A stretch of 64,000 nucleotides of DNA from Saccharibacillus nicotianae. GTDB taxonomy: Bacteria; Bacillota; Bacilli; Paenibacillales; Paenibacillaceae. Shown piece by piece: positions 8,538-16,447 of this stretch (position 1 is the first letter of the stretch; each line of letters opens with the position of its first letter). The position numbers and the translations under genes were made by a program. Where the stretch lies: contig NZ_JBHUGF010000010.1 in the NCBI RefSeq assembly GCF_042681745.1, positions 496,001 to 560,000 on the forward strand. The letters are read 5' to 3'. The notes beneath the pieces were generated by a model. That model had not been told where the DNA came from and searched no databases. It was given only the letters and a program-made list of their open reading frames with translations.

Positions 8538-9875
8538 ATGGTATCGATTGCGAACGCTAGTACAGATCATCCAAATCAAGCAAAAAAGCGTCAACGTAAT
8601 ATTTTTGTTTTTGTATGCCTGTGGCTACTTATTTTTTTAGTGGAATTTGTTAAAGGTGGATTGCTAGTCACTTTGTTACCTGTATATATGGGACATGTAC
8701 TTGGATTACCTGCTTTTGCAATTGGTATCGCTTTTGCATTGCAGTATGTAGGCGATAATGCACTTCGAGGTCCTGCTGGATGGCTAGCAGAACGATTAGG
8801 ATTTCGAATGATTATGTCGATCGGTATGATCCTTGTATTAGGCGCTGTATTTATTATGGCAACAGAAAAAAGTACAGGTTGGTTAATATTAGCTTGTGGT
8901 GTAATGGGGATTGGTAGTGCTCCATTATGGCCTTGTGTGATGTCTAAAATTACCGATCTGTCCCATGCCGATGGAAAATATGGAACCTCTATGAGTATTA
9001 TTGAGATTGCTTCTCTTGGAGGAGCGGGACTTGGGCCGGTTACGGTCAATTGGATTAGTGATACATCGTACCAATCTACATTATGGATGATGTTGATCTG
9101 TATGACTGTTGTACTGGCTATTGCTTTATGCTTACCGGGTCGCAAAGAATCGTCTTCTATAGCAACAGTTAATAATCATGTAACAGATCAAACCCATAAT
9201 AATGCTGAATCACTAACTGAAAATCAACTATCTGCGCCCAATCTATCGGTGTCCCGTATAACAAGGAAACAACGTTTGCAACAATATATCGTATTGATTC
9301 GTTCACTCCATATTCATCCGCTATTGTATCCAGCACTTTTTTTGCAATCTTTTGCGTTGGGTATTTTGACACCTATTATCACTCTATATGTTATAAGTCA
9401 GTTGGGATTAACACCGGCTTATTTTAATGGGTTATTAATTGCTGGTGGTGGCGTTACTGCTTTGGGTCTGATTCCAGCAGGTCGTCTGATCGATCGTTGG
9501 GGAAGTCGGTACTTTTTGAATATCGGATTTTTACTAGCAGGTACAGCTTTAATAGGGATTGCTTCTACCACTGTATTGGCATGGATATGGATATTTGTAG
9601 TCTGTGTCGGTCTCAGTTACGCTATGATTTTACCAGCATGGAATTCGTTGCTAGCTAATCTTGTGCCAGCACAAGAACGTGGAATGATCTGGGGGTTATT
9701 TTTGACGTTACAGGGATCAGGGCTTGTTATTGGTCCTTTAGTATCGGGAAAGTTATGGGATATTATCAGCCCGCAAGCCCCATTTTTTGTTAGTGCCAGT
9801 TCAATGTTTATTTTATTCGGTATTCACTGGATAATGATACGTCATCGCAAAAAGTTAGCTGTATCCAAAACATAA
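8538..9875 (+). CDS. MFS family transporter, 12 membrane segments
   Basis: A 445-residue major facilitator protein with two six-helix halves joined by a polar loop rich in Asn, Ser and Thr (about residues 205-250). Several Gly/Pro-rich helices (for example GVMGIGSAPLWPCV) and the GRLIDRWGSRYF motif A-like loop in the second half are seen. It resembles drug or sugar efflux members; the cargo cannot be named. A GAAGGGAG lies 12 bases before the ATG, a little long. Own terminator; no partner gene. Confidence 0.88.
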   Translation: MVSIANASTDHPNQAKKRQRNIFVFVCLWLLIFLVEFVKGGLLVTLLPVYMGHVLGLPAFAIGIAFALQYVGDNALRGPAGWLAERLGFRMIMSIGMILVLGAVFIMATEKSTGWLILACGVMGIGSAPLWPCVMSKITDLSHADGKYGTSMSIIEIASLGGAGLGPVTVNWISDTSYQSTLWMMLICMTVVLAIALCLPGRKESSSIATVNNHVTDQTHNNAESLTENQLSAPNLSVSRITRKQRLQQYIVLIRSLHIHPLLYPALFLQSFALGILTPIITLYVISQLGLTPAYFNGLLIAGGGVTALGLIPAGRLIDRWGSRYFLNIGFLLAGTALIGIASTTVLAWIWIFVVCVGLSYAMILPAWNSLLANLVPAQERGMIWGLFLTLQGSGLVIGPLVSGKLWDIISPQAPFFVSASSMFILFGIHWIMIRHRKKLAVSKT

Positions 9876-9892
9876 TAATCCAACATAAACGA

Positions 9893-9931
9893 AAACCCTT
9901 TATCTGCTTGGATAGTAGATAAAGGGTTTTT
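9893..9931. terminator. bidirectional terminator between convergent genes
   Basis: AAAACCCTTTATCTGC pairs with GTAGATAAAGGGTTTT around a short loop; T-runs on both strands serve the MFS gene and the DUF1054 gene. Confidence 0.85.
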
Positions 9932-9943
9932 AGCAATTGTATA

Positions 9944-10576
9944 TTAGAATGCCATACGGTATAACGGAAGCAATTGTTCAAAAGTCTGTTCTACTTTTGC
10001 TATAAAAGCTTTGCCATCTTGAAGCAAAGGATCATCTTTTTCGATCCGTAATCCACATACAATTTCGGATTTTTTGACAGTTTGCAATCGCTCAGCCGTA
10101 TCTGTCCAGTATTGATCGTCCAATTCTCCCTGAATATGAGCTTGTGGCGACATATGATCGGTAGACCAGTAAAATTCATCTGGAATCATTTGTTTTACTT
10201 GTTTCCACTCTTTTTGTAGCGCTTTTCCAAAATCAACTTTACGCGGGCTTTCATAAATAATCGCAAACACAATAAACACATGACTACCAAACATACCTAC
10301 TTCAAAATGAGGTAACGCTTTATACCCACGTTTATTAGATGCCCATGCTACCCATGTGTCTTTAGGTGGATTAACTGTACGACGAGCATGTTTGGCGACA
10401 TGCACATACATCTCTTCACCACATAATGTGGCTAAATAAGGTTGTATTTGTTCACCAATCGTTGTCAATTTAGGTCGAATCGTGCTAATTAATGCATCCA
10501 TACGTGGCTCTAACCCATCAATTGTAAACACATCAAAGTCCGCAGAATCAAAACCAGTAAATTCAATATTATTCAT
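9944..10576 (-). CDS. DUF1054 (UPF0637, YktB) family protein
   Basis: A 210-residue cytoplasmic protein of a family restricted to Firmicutes and without known function. Family landmarks are FDVFTIDGLEPRM near the start, HVAKHARRTVNPPKDTWVAW, GYKALPHFEVG and HVFIVFAIIYE in the middle. The start is the ATG at 10576 (MNNIEF), ten bases after AGAGAGG; eleven extra upstream codons in frame lack support. Single-gene unit. Confidence 0.88.
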   Translation of the reverse strand: MNNIEFTGFDSADFDVFTIDGLEPRMDALISTIRPKLTTIGEQIQPYLATLCGEEMYVHVAKHARRTVNPPKDTWVAWASNKRGYKALPHFEVGMFGSHVFIVFAIIYESPRKVDFGKALQKEWKQVKQMIPDEFYWSTDHMSPQAHIQGELDDQYWTDTAERLQTVKKSEIVCGLRIEKDDPLLQDGKAFIAKVEQTFEQLLPLYRMAF

Positions 10577-10907
10577 CGTTGTGATGCCTCTCTTTCCAAA
10601 TCGATCCATATAAATATAGCGATAATCAGCGTTTATTATAGCACAAGAGCAGGCAATTATTTCATGAAGATTACATGTGAGTGTACGCTTTAGTGCTTAG
10701 ACAACCCTGTAAAGGGGTAAAATTATAATAAGTATATATTGTACTAAAGTTTGAATCTACAACGATACTTTTATGATTTATAATTTCACAACCAGTATTC
10801 ATTGTTTATACTTTTTATTGTATATTTTCTCATTTAATTACAGAACAGCTAGACAGATATATAGAATCACATACAGATAAAACAAATGTTAAAAAGGAGG
10901 TACTACT
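10577..10907. other. AT-rich intergenic region between divergent genes
   Basis: About 330 bases, very AT-rich towards 10740-10890. It must drive both DUF1054 and the gene at 10908. TATAAT occurs at 10725-10730 but with no good -35 box at 16-18 bases. No RNA structure or small ORF stood out. Confidence 0.5.
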
Positions 10908-11504
10908 ATGAATAAAAGTTACGAAGTCGAGTATTGTAACTTGGAGTTGCGTTTTCAACGTCGGGATATTCAGAATTTGATTCGTGATTTGATCAAAGAA
11001 GGATATTCATTGTATTGGAGAGAAACGGAGGATTCATTTATCGTCTCGATCCGTACAGATGATCATATGACCAAATTACGTTTTCAACAAACTCAAGAAG
11101 GATACAAATTGATCGGAGACTATCGTATCCATGATTCGCGTTTGTCGGAATGGATGGAAAAACTGATCGGTGATACGCGTGGTCATGCTATTGTCAAACG
11201 ATTCAAAGATCAACAGATTTTAGTTGAAAATATTCTGTTTGGTGAAGTGATCCGTATGGTCGAAATTTCTGGCTTTGAACAGCGCGTCTTGTATCAAAAA
11301 GAATCTACGTTAACGCATGAAGCGTTACACACACTTTTTTTATCAACGGAAGGTGAAGAGAGATTGGAAAATATAGAAACCCAAATTGACGAGTCCCTTG
11401 ATCGATTGAATGAAGCAATCAAAACAGGCGATACTGAAAAAATTGATGAATGTAAAAAAGTGTTGGAAAATCTTCGTTTTGAACTTATTCGTTTGGAAAA
11501 GTAA
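10908..11504 (+). CDS. conserved protein of unknown function with coiled-coil tail
   Basis: I do not recognise this 198-residue protein. It begins at ATG 10908 behind a strong AAAAAGGAGG. No signal peptide or membrane segment is present. Residues 1-130 are predicted alpha/beta and charged; residues about 150-198 have a heptad-like pattern (EERLENIETQIDESLDRLNEA) pointing to a coiled coil. Composition is like its neighbours. The gene is monocistronic and is followed within two bases by a long imperfect palindrome rather than a normal terminator. Confidence 0.75.
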   Translation: MNKSYEVEYCNLELRFQRRDIQNLIRDLIKEGYSLYWRETEDSFIVSIRTDDHMTKLRFQQTQEGYKLIGDYRIHDSRLSEWMEKLIGDTRGHAIVKRFKDQQILVENILFGEVIRMVEISGFEQRVLYQKESTLTHEALHTLFLSTEGEERLENIETQIDESLDRLNEAIKTGDTEKIDECKKVLENLRFELIRLEK

Positions 11505-11505
11505 A

Positions 11506-11603
11506 CTCTAAAACGTGATCTCCAAAATAATTTGTTGAAATAGCCAAAATATTCACAATTCTTTCAACAATTCTATGAATTTTGGTCAGATCACGTTTTG
11601 AGA
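11506..11603. repeat. 98-bp imperfect palindrome (MITE-like or large hairpin)
   Basis: Outer arms AAAACGTGATCT (11510-11521) and AGATCACGTTTT (11588-11599) are perfect complements. Moving inwards CCAAAAT (11522-11528) pairs with ATTTTGG (11579-11585), and TTGTTGAAA (11532-11540) with TTTCAACAA (11562-11570), leaving a 21-base loop. There is no T-run after the right arm, so it is not a standard terminator. No clear target-site duplication was found. Confidence 0.75.
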
Positions 11604-11706
11604 CTTTCCTTATGACATTAAAACCTGTAAAATGATGAATTGAGCCAACTTATTTTATGCAAAATCATGAATACAAAATATTGAAGCAAAGGATGGAGAA
11701 CCAGAA

Positions 11707-13119
11707 ATGTCTAAACAACAAATTGGTGTTATCGGTCTTGCCGTTATGGGTAAGAACTTAGCTTTAAATATTGAAAGCAGAGGCTTCACAGTATCTGTAT
11801 TCAATCGTTCTCCGCAAAAAACGAACGATTTGCTTGAAGAAGCAAAAGGTAAAAATTTAACAGGAACATTCTCTATTGAAGAGTTTGTTAATTCATTAGA
11901 AGTGCCACGCAAAATTCTAATTATGGTTCAAGCAGGATCTGCAACAGATTCTACAATTGAACAATTGATTCCTTTCTTAACTGAAGGCGACATCATTATT
12001 GATGGTGGTAATGCTTACTTCCCTGATACGCAACGTCGTAGCAAAGACTTGGAAGCTCAAGGATTCCGCTTTATCGGTACAGGTGTATCCGGTGGTGAAG
12101 AAGGCGCACTTAAAGGGCCTGCTATTATGCCAGGTGGACAAGAAAGTGCTTATAAATTAGTAGAACCTATTCTTACAGCAATTTCGGCTAAAGTCGATGG
12201 CGACCCTTGCTGTACATATATCGGACCAGACGGTGCTGGACACTATGTAAAAATGGTGCATAACGGTATCGAATATGGCGATATGCAGTTGATTGGCGAA
12301 GCATACAACTTGCTTACATCTGTTCTAGGAACATCTGCTGAAGAATTGCAATCTATTTTCAGCGAATGGAACAAAGGCGAGCTAGATAGTTACTTGATCG
12401 AAATCACAGCAGATATCTTCTCTAAATACGATGAAGAAACAGGCAAACCTATGGTTGATGTGATTCTTGATTCTGCTGGTCAAAAAGGTACAGGTAAATG
12501 GACAAGCCAAAGTTCACTCGATCTAGGTGTTCCTTTGTCTATGATTACTGAATCTGTATTTGCACGTTTCTTGTCTGCTATGAAAGAAGAACGTGTAGCA
12601 GCTAGCAAAATTTTAAATGGACCTAAAACAGATGCTTTTGCAGGTGACAAAGCTGAATTTATCGAAGCAGTACGCAGAGCATTATTCGCTTCCAAAATCG
12701 TATCTTACGCTCAAGGTTTCGCACAAATGCGTGCAGCTTCTGACGAATACGGTTGGGATTTGAAATATGGTAATATCGCTATGATTTTCCGTGGTGGTTG
12801 TATTATCCGTTCACGTTTCTTGCAAAACATCAAAGATGCGTACGACAAAGATTCCGGCTTGAAAAACCTATTGCTTGATGATTACTTCAAAGGTGTAGTT
12901 GAAGAATATCAAGACGCATGGCGTGAAGTAGTATCGATCGCTGTGAAATATGGTATTCCTGTTCCTGGATTCTCCAGCGCTTTGGCTTACTTTGATAGCT
13001 ATCGTACAGAAAGATTGCCAGCGAACTTGCTACAAGCTCAACGCGATTATTTCGGTGCTCATACTTTCAAACGTTTGGACAAAGAAGGTACGTTCCATCA
13101 CGAATGGATGCAAGAATAG
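11707..13119 (+). CDS. gndA: 6-phosphogluconate dehydrogenase (decarboxylating)
   Basis: It oxidises 6-phosphogluconate to ribulose 5-phosphate and CO2 with production of NADPH, in the oxidative pentose phosphate pathway. The 470-residue length matches the long bacterial form (Bacillus GndA). Seen: the GLAVMGKNLALN dinucleotide fold, FNRSPQKT after it, the GGEEGA substrate loop, and HYVKMVHNGIEYG with catalytic Lys182 and Asn186; the C-terminal GAHTFKR segment reaches the partner active site. AAGGATGGAG precedes the ATG. Monocistronic with a strong terminator. Confidence 0.96.
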   Translation: MSKQQIGVIGLAVMGKNLALNIESRGFTVSVFNRSPQKTNDLLEEAKGKNLTGTFSIEEFVNSLEVPRKILIMVQAGSATDSTIEQLIPFLTEGDIIIDGGNAYFPDTQRRSKDLEAQGFRFIGTGVSGGEEGALKGPAIMPGGQESAYKLVEPILTAISAKVDGDPCCTYIGPDGAGHYVKMVHNGIEYGDMQLIGEAYNLLTSVLGTSAEELQSIFSEWNKGELDSYLIEITADIFSKYDEETGKPMVDVILDSAGQKGTGKWTSQSSLDLGVPLSMITESVFARFLSAMKEERVAASKILNGPKTDAFAGDKAEFIEAVRRALFASKIVSYAQGFAQMRAASDEYGWDLKYGNIAMIFRGGCIIRSRFLQNIKDAYDKDSGLKNLLLDDYFKGVVEEYQDAWREVVSIAVKYGIPVPGFSSALAYFDSYRTERLPANLLQAQRDYFGAHTFKRLDKEGTFHHEWMQE

Positions 13120-13146
13120 TACACAATATCAGATCATTATGATTGC

Positions 13147-13196
13147 AAAGCGCACTGGAACTCCTATGCAGATAGGAAAAGCCAGTGCGCTTTTTC
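13147..13196 (+). terminator. Rho-independent terminator of gndA
   Basis: AAAGCGCACTGG pairs with CCAGTGCGCTTT, with an inner CTCCTAT/ATAGGA-type extension, followed by Ts. Confidence 0.85.
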
Positions 13197-13246
13197 TAGG
13201 TTTACTTTGTCTGCTTATAAAGGGATAACATCGAAGAAACGAATGA

Positions 13247-13276
13247 TTGTCTTATGTTTTGTCTCTATGCTATGAT
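13247..13276 (+). promoter_or_regulatory. candidate sigma-A promoter of aroK
   Basis: TTGTCT (13247-13252) and TATGAT (13271-13276) are 18 bases apart and lie 40 bases before the chosen GTG start, which argues against translation from 13247. Confidence 0.55.
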
Positions 13277-13315
13277 GGGGGGAATAGCATAGTTGTTGAA
13301 AGAGGTGTAGATAGA

Positions 13316-13849
13316 GTGCATCAATCAGAAAATAATTTACATTCCAATATTATACTGGTTGGAATGATGGGTACAGGCAAAACAACTGTAGGTACACTAC
13401 TAGCGGATTTATTACAATATCCATTAGTCGATATCGATGCAGTAATTGCAGAATCAGAAGGTATGAGTGTACAGGATATTTTTGCTTCCAAAGGAGAATT
13501 GTACTTTCGTGAACTTGAAAGTCAAACACTTACTAGCGTGTTAGAGCAAAAAGGGCAGATTGTATCAACAGGTGGCGGTTCAGTATTGCGTGCTGAAAAT
13601 TGTGATCTGATGATTGCTAAAGGGCTTGTGGTATGTCTGACTGCGGATATAGATCATATTGTACAGCGAGTAGGCGGAGATGATAACCGTCCTTTATTAG
13701 CAGGAGATACGTATGAACGGGTAAGTAGTATTATGGAACAACGTAAGCATGCTTATCAATTTGCACATGTTACAGTGGATACATCGCTTTTGAATCCTGA
13801 TGAAGTGGCTTCACATGTTTTAACACGTTACCGCGTTCAAGCTTTTTAA
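13316..13849 (+). CDS. aroK: shikimate kinase
   Basis: It phosphorylates shikimate at the 3-hydroxyl with ATP, giving the substrate of EPSP synthase, whose gene lies 540 bases downstream. Walker A is GMMGTGKT (residues 16-23), shikimate binding uses the Asp in LVDIDAV, the GGG motif is STGGGSV, and the lid contains DDNRPLL. The GTG at 13316 (MHQSEN) gives 177 residues, normal for the family; AGAGGTG lies eight bases upstream and the promoter covers the earlier in-frame codons. Own terminator. Confidence 0.92.
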   Translation: MHQSENNLHSNIILVGMMGTGKTTVGTLLADLLQYPLVDIDAVIAESEGMSVQDIFASKGELYFRELESQTLTSVLEQKGQIVSTGGGSVLRAENCDLMIAKGLVVCLTADIDHIVQRVGGDDNRPLLAGDTYERVSSIMEQRKHAYQFAHVTVDTSLLNPDEVASHVLTRYRVQAF

Positions 13850-13866
13850 TGTTTAGGTGCGAAAGT

Positions 13867-13902
13867 AAAAGACTTGTTACATGAAGTCAACAAGTCTTTT
13901 AT
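13867..13902. terminator. terminator between aroK and the rhodanese gene
   Basis: AAAAGACTTGTT pairs with AACAAGTCTTTT; A and T runs on both sides suit both convergent genes. Confidence 0.85.
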
Positions 13903-13918
13903 AAGAGATCGCTAGCTA

Positions 13919-14224
13919 TTATTGATTTTCAACCCAATCAATCATACCACCAGACATATTAAGGCAATGATCGTAACCTAATTGTTGTAAATATTCGCGA
14001 GCGCGTTCACTGCGATATCCACTACGACAAATTAAAACAGTTGGTAACGTTTTATCGATTTCATTCAGACGATCAGGAATTTGACCCAAAGGAATATGTT
14101 TGGCACCGTCGATCATACCCTGGTTGACTTCTTCATCTTCACGTACATCAATCAATTGCAATTTTTCTCCGGCTGCTAAGCGTTCGCGCAGTTCATCGGT
14201 GTCGATCTGAGTAGAATTAGACAT
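13919..14224 (-). CDS. single-domain rhodanese-like protein
   Basis: A 101-residue stand-alone rhodanese domain, probably moving sulfane sulfur or acting as a thiol relay. Family landmarks are LQLIDVREDEEV, HIPLGQIP and the active loop CRSGYR with catalytic Cys66. The ATG at 14224 (MSNSTQ) follows GAGGG at ten bases; a longer frame to 14296 lacks a site. Divergent from aroA. Acceptor unknown. Confidence 0.88.
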   Translation of the reverse strand: MSNSTQIDTDELRERLAAGEKLQLIDVREDEEVNQGMIDGAKHIPLGQIPDRLNEIDKTLPTVLICRSGYRSERAREYLQQLGYDHCLNMSGGMIDWVENQ

Positions 14225-14390
14225 ATATGTTATACCCTCATTTCTGAATGTGTTTTTAACTTCTTTATCATACCGAAGCGTGTTCTTGACTGTCAATTGA
14301 AGTGAATGTTTTACTGCAAAGAAATACTAGACATACAAGCTATTGATTACGATATAAATACTATTATTTTATTTGAAGGAGATTGAACTC

Positions 14391-15686
14391 ATGGATGTTA
14401 TTGTTACCCCTACCCCTGAACTTAAAGGAGAAATCGGAGCATTATCTTCTAAAAATTATACGACTCGCTATTTGCTAGTCGCTGCTCTAGCAGAAGGAAC
14501 AAGTACAATTCATTTTCCAGCACATAGTGAAGATAGCGATGCTATGCGTCGTTGTATTCGTGATTTAGGAGCTATTTTAGAAGAAGATGATGAGAAAATA
14601 GTGATTACCGGATTTGGTAGTAAGCCTGTAGATGTAAAAGAGCTTAATGTAGGAAATGCTGGAGCGGTATTACGCTTTTTGATGGCAATTGCTGCGCTAT
14701 GCCCTGAAGTGACGTTTGTGAATACATATCCTGATTCACTAGGTAAACGTCCACATGATGATTTGATTACATCATTAGGTCAACTAGGTGTAGAAGTAGA
14801 ACATCAGAACGGAAGACTACCGATTACGATTCGTGGAGGTCAGCCGCGCGGTGGCAAGATTACTGTATCCGGTAGCGTAAGTTCACAATATTTGAGTGCA
14901 TTGTTATTTTTGACTCCTTTATTAGAAGAAGATAGTGAAATTACTGTCTTACATGATCTCAAATCCAAAGTCGTTGTAGGACAGACACTTGAAGTATTAG
15001 CTCAAGCTGGCATTACAATTGAAGCTAGTGAAGACCTAATGACTTACAAAGTGCCTGGTCGTCAAAAATATCTAGCTCAATCTTACACTGTACAAGGTGA
15101 CTATCCTGGATCAGCGGCTGTGCTAGCGGCAGCGGCAGTCACACAGTCTGATGTGATTATTCATCGTTTACCTGTTGAAAGTAAACAAGGAGAAAAAGCA
15201 GTAGTTGATGTATTGCAAATGATGCAAGTGCCTTTGACTCATGAAAATGATATTGTCCATGTCAAAGGAACAGGCAAACTGCAAGCGGTAGAATTTGATG
15301 GAGATGCTGCTACAGATGCTGTACTTGCAATGGTAGCAGCGGCTGTATTTGCAGAAGGAACATCGCGTTTCTATAATGTAGAAAATTTGCGTTATAAAGA
15401 ATGTGATCGGATTACCGATTATTTGACAGAACTTCGCAAAGCAGGAGCGAATGTAGAAGAACGTCAAGCAGAGATTATTGTGCATGGTCGTCCTGAAGGT
15501 GTAGAAGGCGGAGTAACGATTGATGCTCATTATGATCATCGCGTCATTATGGCTCTGTCTATTGTAGGTCTGCGTGCGAAGCAACCGATTGTGATTCGTG
15601 ATGCTCATCATGTAGCGAAGTCCTATCCACAGTACTTTGATCATATTCAAGCGCTTGGGGCTAATATAGAATGGGTACAAGGTTAA
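14391..15686 (+). CDS. aroA: EPSP synthase (3-phosphoshikimate 1-carboxyvinyltransferase), divergent type
   Basis: It transfers enolpyruvyl from PEP to shikimate 3-phosphate in chorismate synthesis. 431 residues from the ATG at 14391, which has AAGGAG at 14376-14381. Most catalytic positions of the E. coli enzyme have visible counterparts: SSKNYTTR (Lys21, Arg26), DSDAM, GKRPHDDL, GSVSSQ, LKSK, RYKECDRI, HYDHRV and AKSYPQYFD. The loop that closes on PEP is unusual: NAGAVLRFL (residues 89-97) instead of NAGTAMRPL or NSGTTIRLL. It stands apart from a trp/aro operon, so a second canonical copy may exist elsewhere. Function as EPSP synthase is likely; a related enolpyruvyl transfer is the alternative. 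Confidence 0.87.
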   Translation: MDVIVTPTPELKGEIGALSSKNYTTRYLLVAALAEGTSTIHFPAHSEDSDAMRRCIRDLGAILEEDDEKIVITGFGSKPVDVKELNVGNAGAVLRFLMAIAALCPEVTFVNTYPDSLGKRPHDDLITSLGQLGVEVEHQNGRLPITIRGGQPRGGKITVSGSVSSQYLSALLFLTPLLEEDSEITVLHDLKSKVVVGQTLEVLAQAGITIEASEDLMTYKVPGRQKYLAQSYTVQGDYPGSAAVLAAAAVTQSDVIIHRLPVESKQGEKAVVDVLQMMQVPLTHENDIVHVKGTGKLQAVEFDGDAATDAVLAMVAAAVFAEGTSRFYNVENLRYKECDRITDYLTELRKAGANVEERQAEIIVHGRPEGVEGGVTIDAHYDHRVIMALSIVGLRAKQPIVIRDAHHVAKSYPQYFDHIQALGANIEWVQG

Positions 15687-15751
15687 TAGAAGTATCATGC
15701 ACAACTTGATACATTTTCATTATCAAATACAGATCAAGGAGGAAGATCAAA

Positions 15752-16183
15752 ATGGCTTTTACTAATCCTTCAAGAGAAGAAATCAAAACGATTTTGGAAA
15801 ACGTAGGCAATATTGCAGTTGTAGGACTTTCTGACAAAATGGATCGTACTTCGTATATGGTATCCGCAGCGATGCAAAATCGAGGATATCGCATTATTCC
15901 TGTGAATCCGCAAGCAGCAGGTCAGAAGATTCTAGGCGAGACATGCTATGCTAGTCTGCAAGATGTCCCTGAACCGATCGATATGGTTAATGTGTTCCGT
16001 CGTAGTGAATATTGCGCAGATATCGCCAAAGAAGCAGTAGATGTAGGTGCCAAAACGATCTGGTTACAATTAGGTGTAGTCAATCAGGAAGCAGCACAAA
16101 TAGCAGAAGAGCATGGTATCGATATGATTATGGATCGCTGTATTAAAGTAGAAGAAGCTATTGTGCGTCCTGTCAGAGTGTAA
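15752..16183 (+). CDS. CoA-binding (Rossmann) domain protein, YccU-like
   Basis: A 143-residue stand-alone CoA_binding domain, the fold of succinyl-CoA synthetase alpha. Landmarks: IAVVGLSDKMDRTSYMV nucleotide loop near residue 20, YRIIPVNPQ, and VDVGAKTIWLQLGV. Partner and reaction are unknown for this family. AAGGAGG precedes the ATG. Separated from aroA by 65 bases without a terminator, so it may be read through from aroA. Confidence 0.88.
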   Translation: MAFTNPSREEIKTILENVGNIAVVGLSDKMDRTSYMVSAAMQNRGYRIIPVNPQAAGQKILGETCYASLQDVPEPIDMVNVFRRSEYCADIAKEAVDVGAKTIWLQLGVVNQEAAQIAEEHGIDMIMDRCIKVEEAIVRPVRV

Positions 16184-16236
16184 TTATAGGAAATGTGTAA
16201 TGGATAATATCCTCTATGGGGTAGATCATTCATAAA

Positions 16237-16287
16237 AATATAGAAAAGTCTGTAGGATAGTTGAGCAGGCTTTTCTATATTTTTTTG
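16237..16287 (+). terminator. Rho-independent terminator after aroA/CoA-binding gene
   Basis: ATATAGAAAAGTCTG pairs with CAGGCTTTTCTATAT, then a T-run. Confidence 0.85.
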
Positions 16288-16393
16288 TCTTTTTATTATG
16301 TTTTGGACAATAGGTATAGAATAGATGAACAAATAGGTGTATGTTATATATGAAAATGAGGAAATCATGACATTCTTATCATATAGAGTCGCT

Positions 16394-16422
16394 TTGACAA
16401 AACATGGCCTACAGCGTACCAT
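16394..16422 (+). promoter_or_regulatory. candidate sigma-A promoter of the PTS operon
   Basis: TTGACA (16394-16399), 17-base spacer, TACCAT (16417-16422). The expected start is about 20 bases before the TTG codon at 16448, supporting that start over in-frame codons from 16337. No RAT antiterminator or cre match was seen. Confidence 0.55.
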
Positions 16423-16447
16423 CAGGTATAGGAAGGGGGAGGGCGCG

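Noticed and set aside
8591..9145. 184-codon frame opposite the MFS gene
   Set aside because: Antisense shadow of a clear membrane protein; Ser/Pro/Ile-rich with no start signal.
15168..15704. 178-codon frame opposite aroA
   Set aside because: Tyr/Ile/Cys-rich antisense shadow without a ribosome site; aroA itself has intact motifs.
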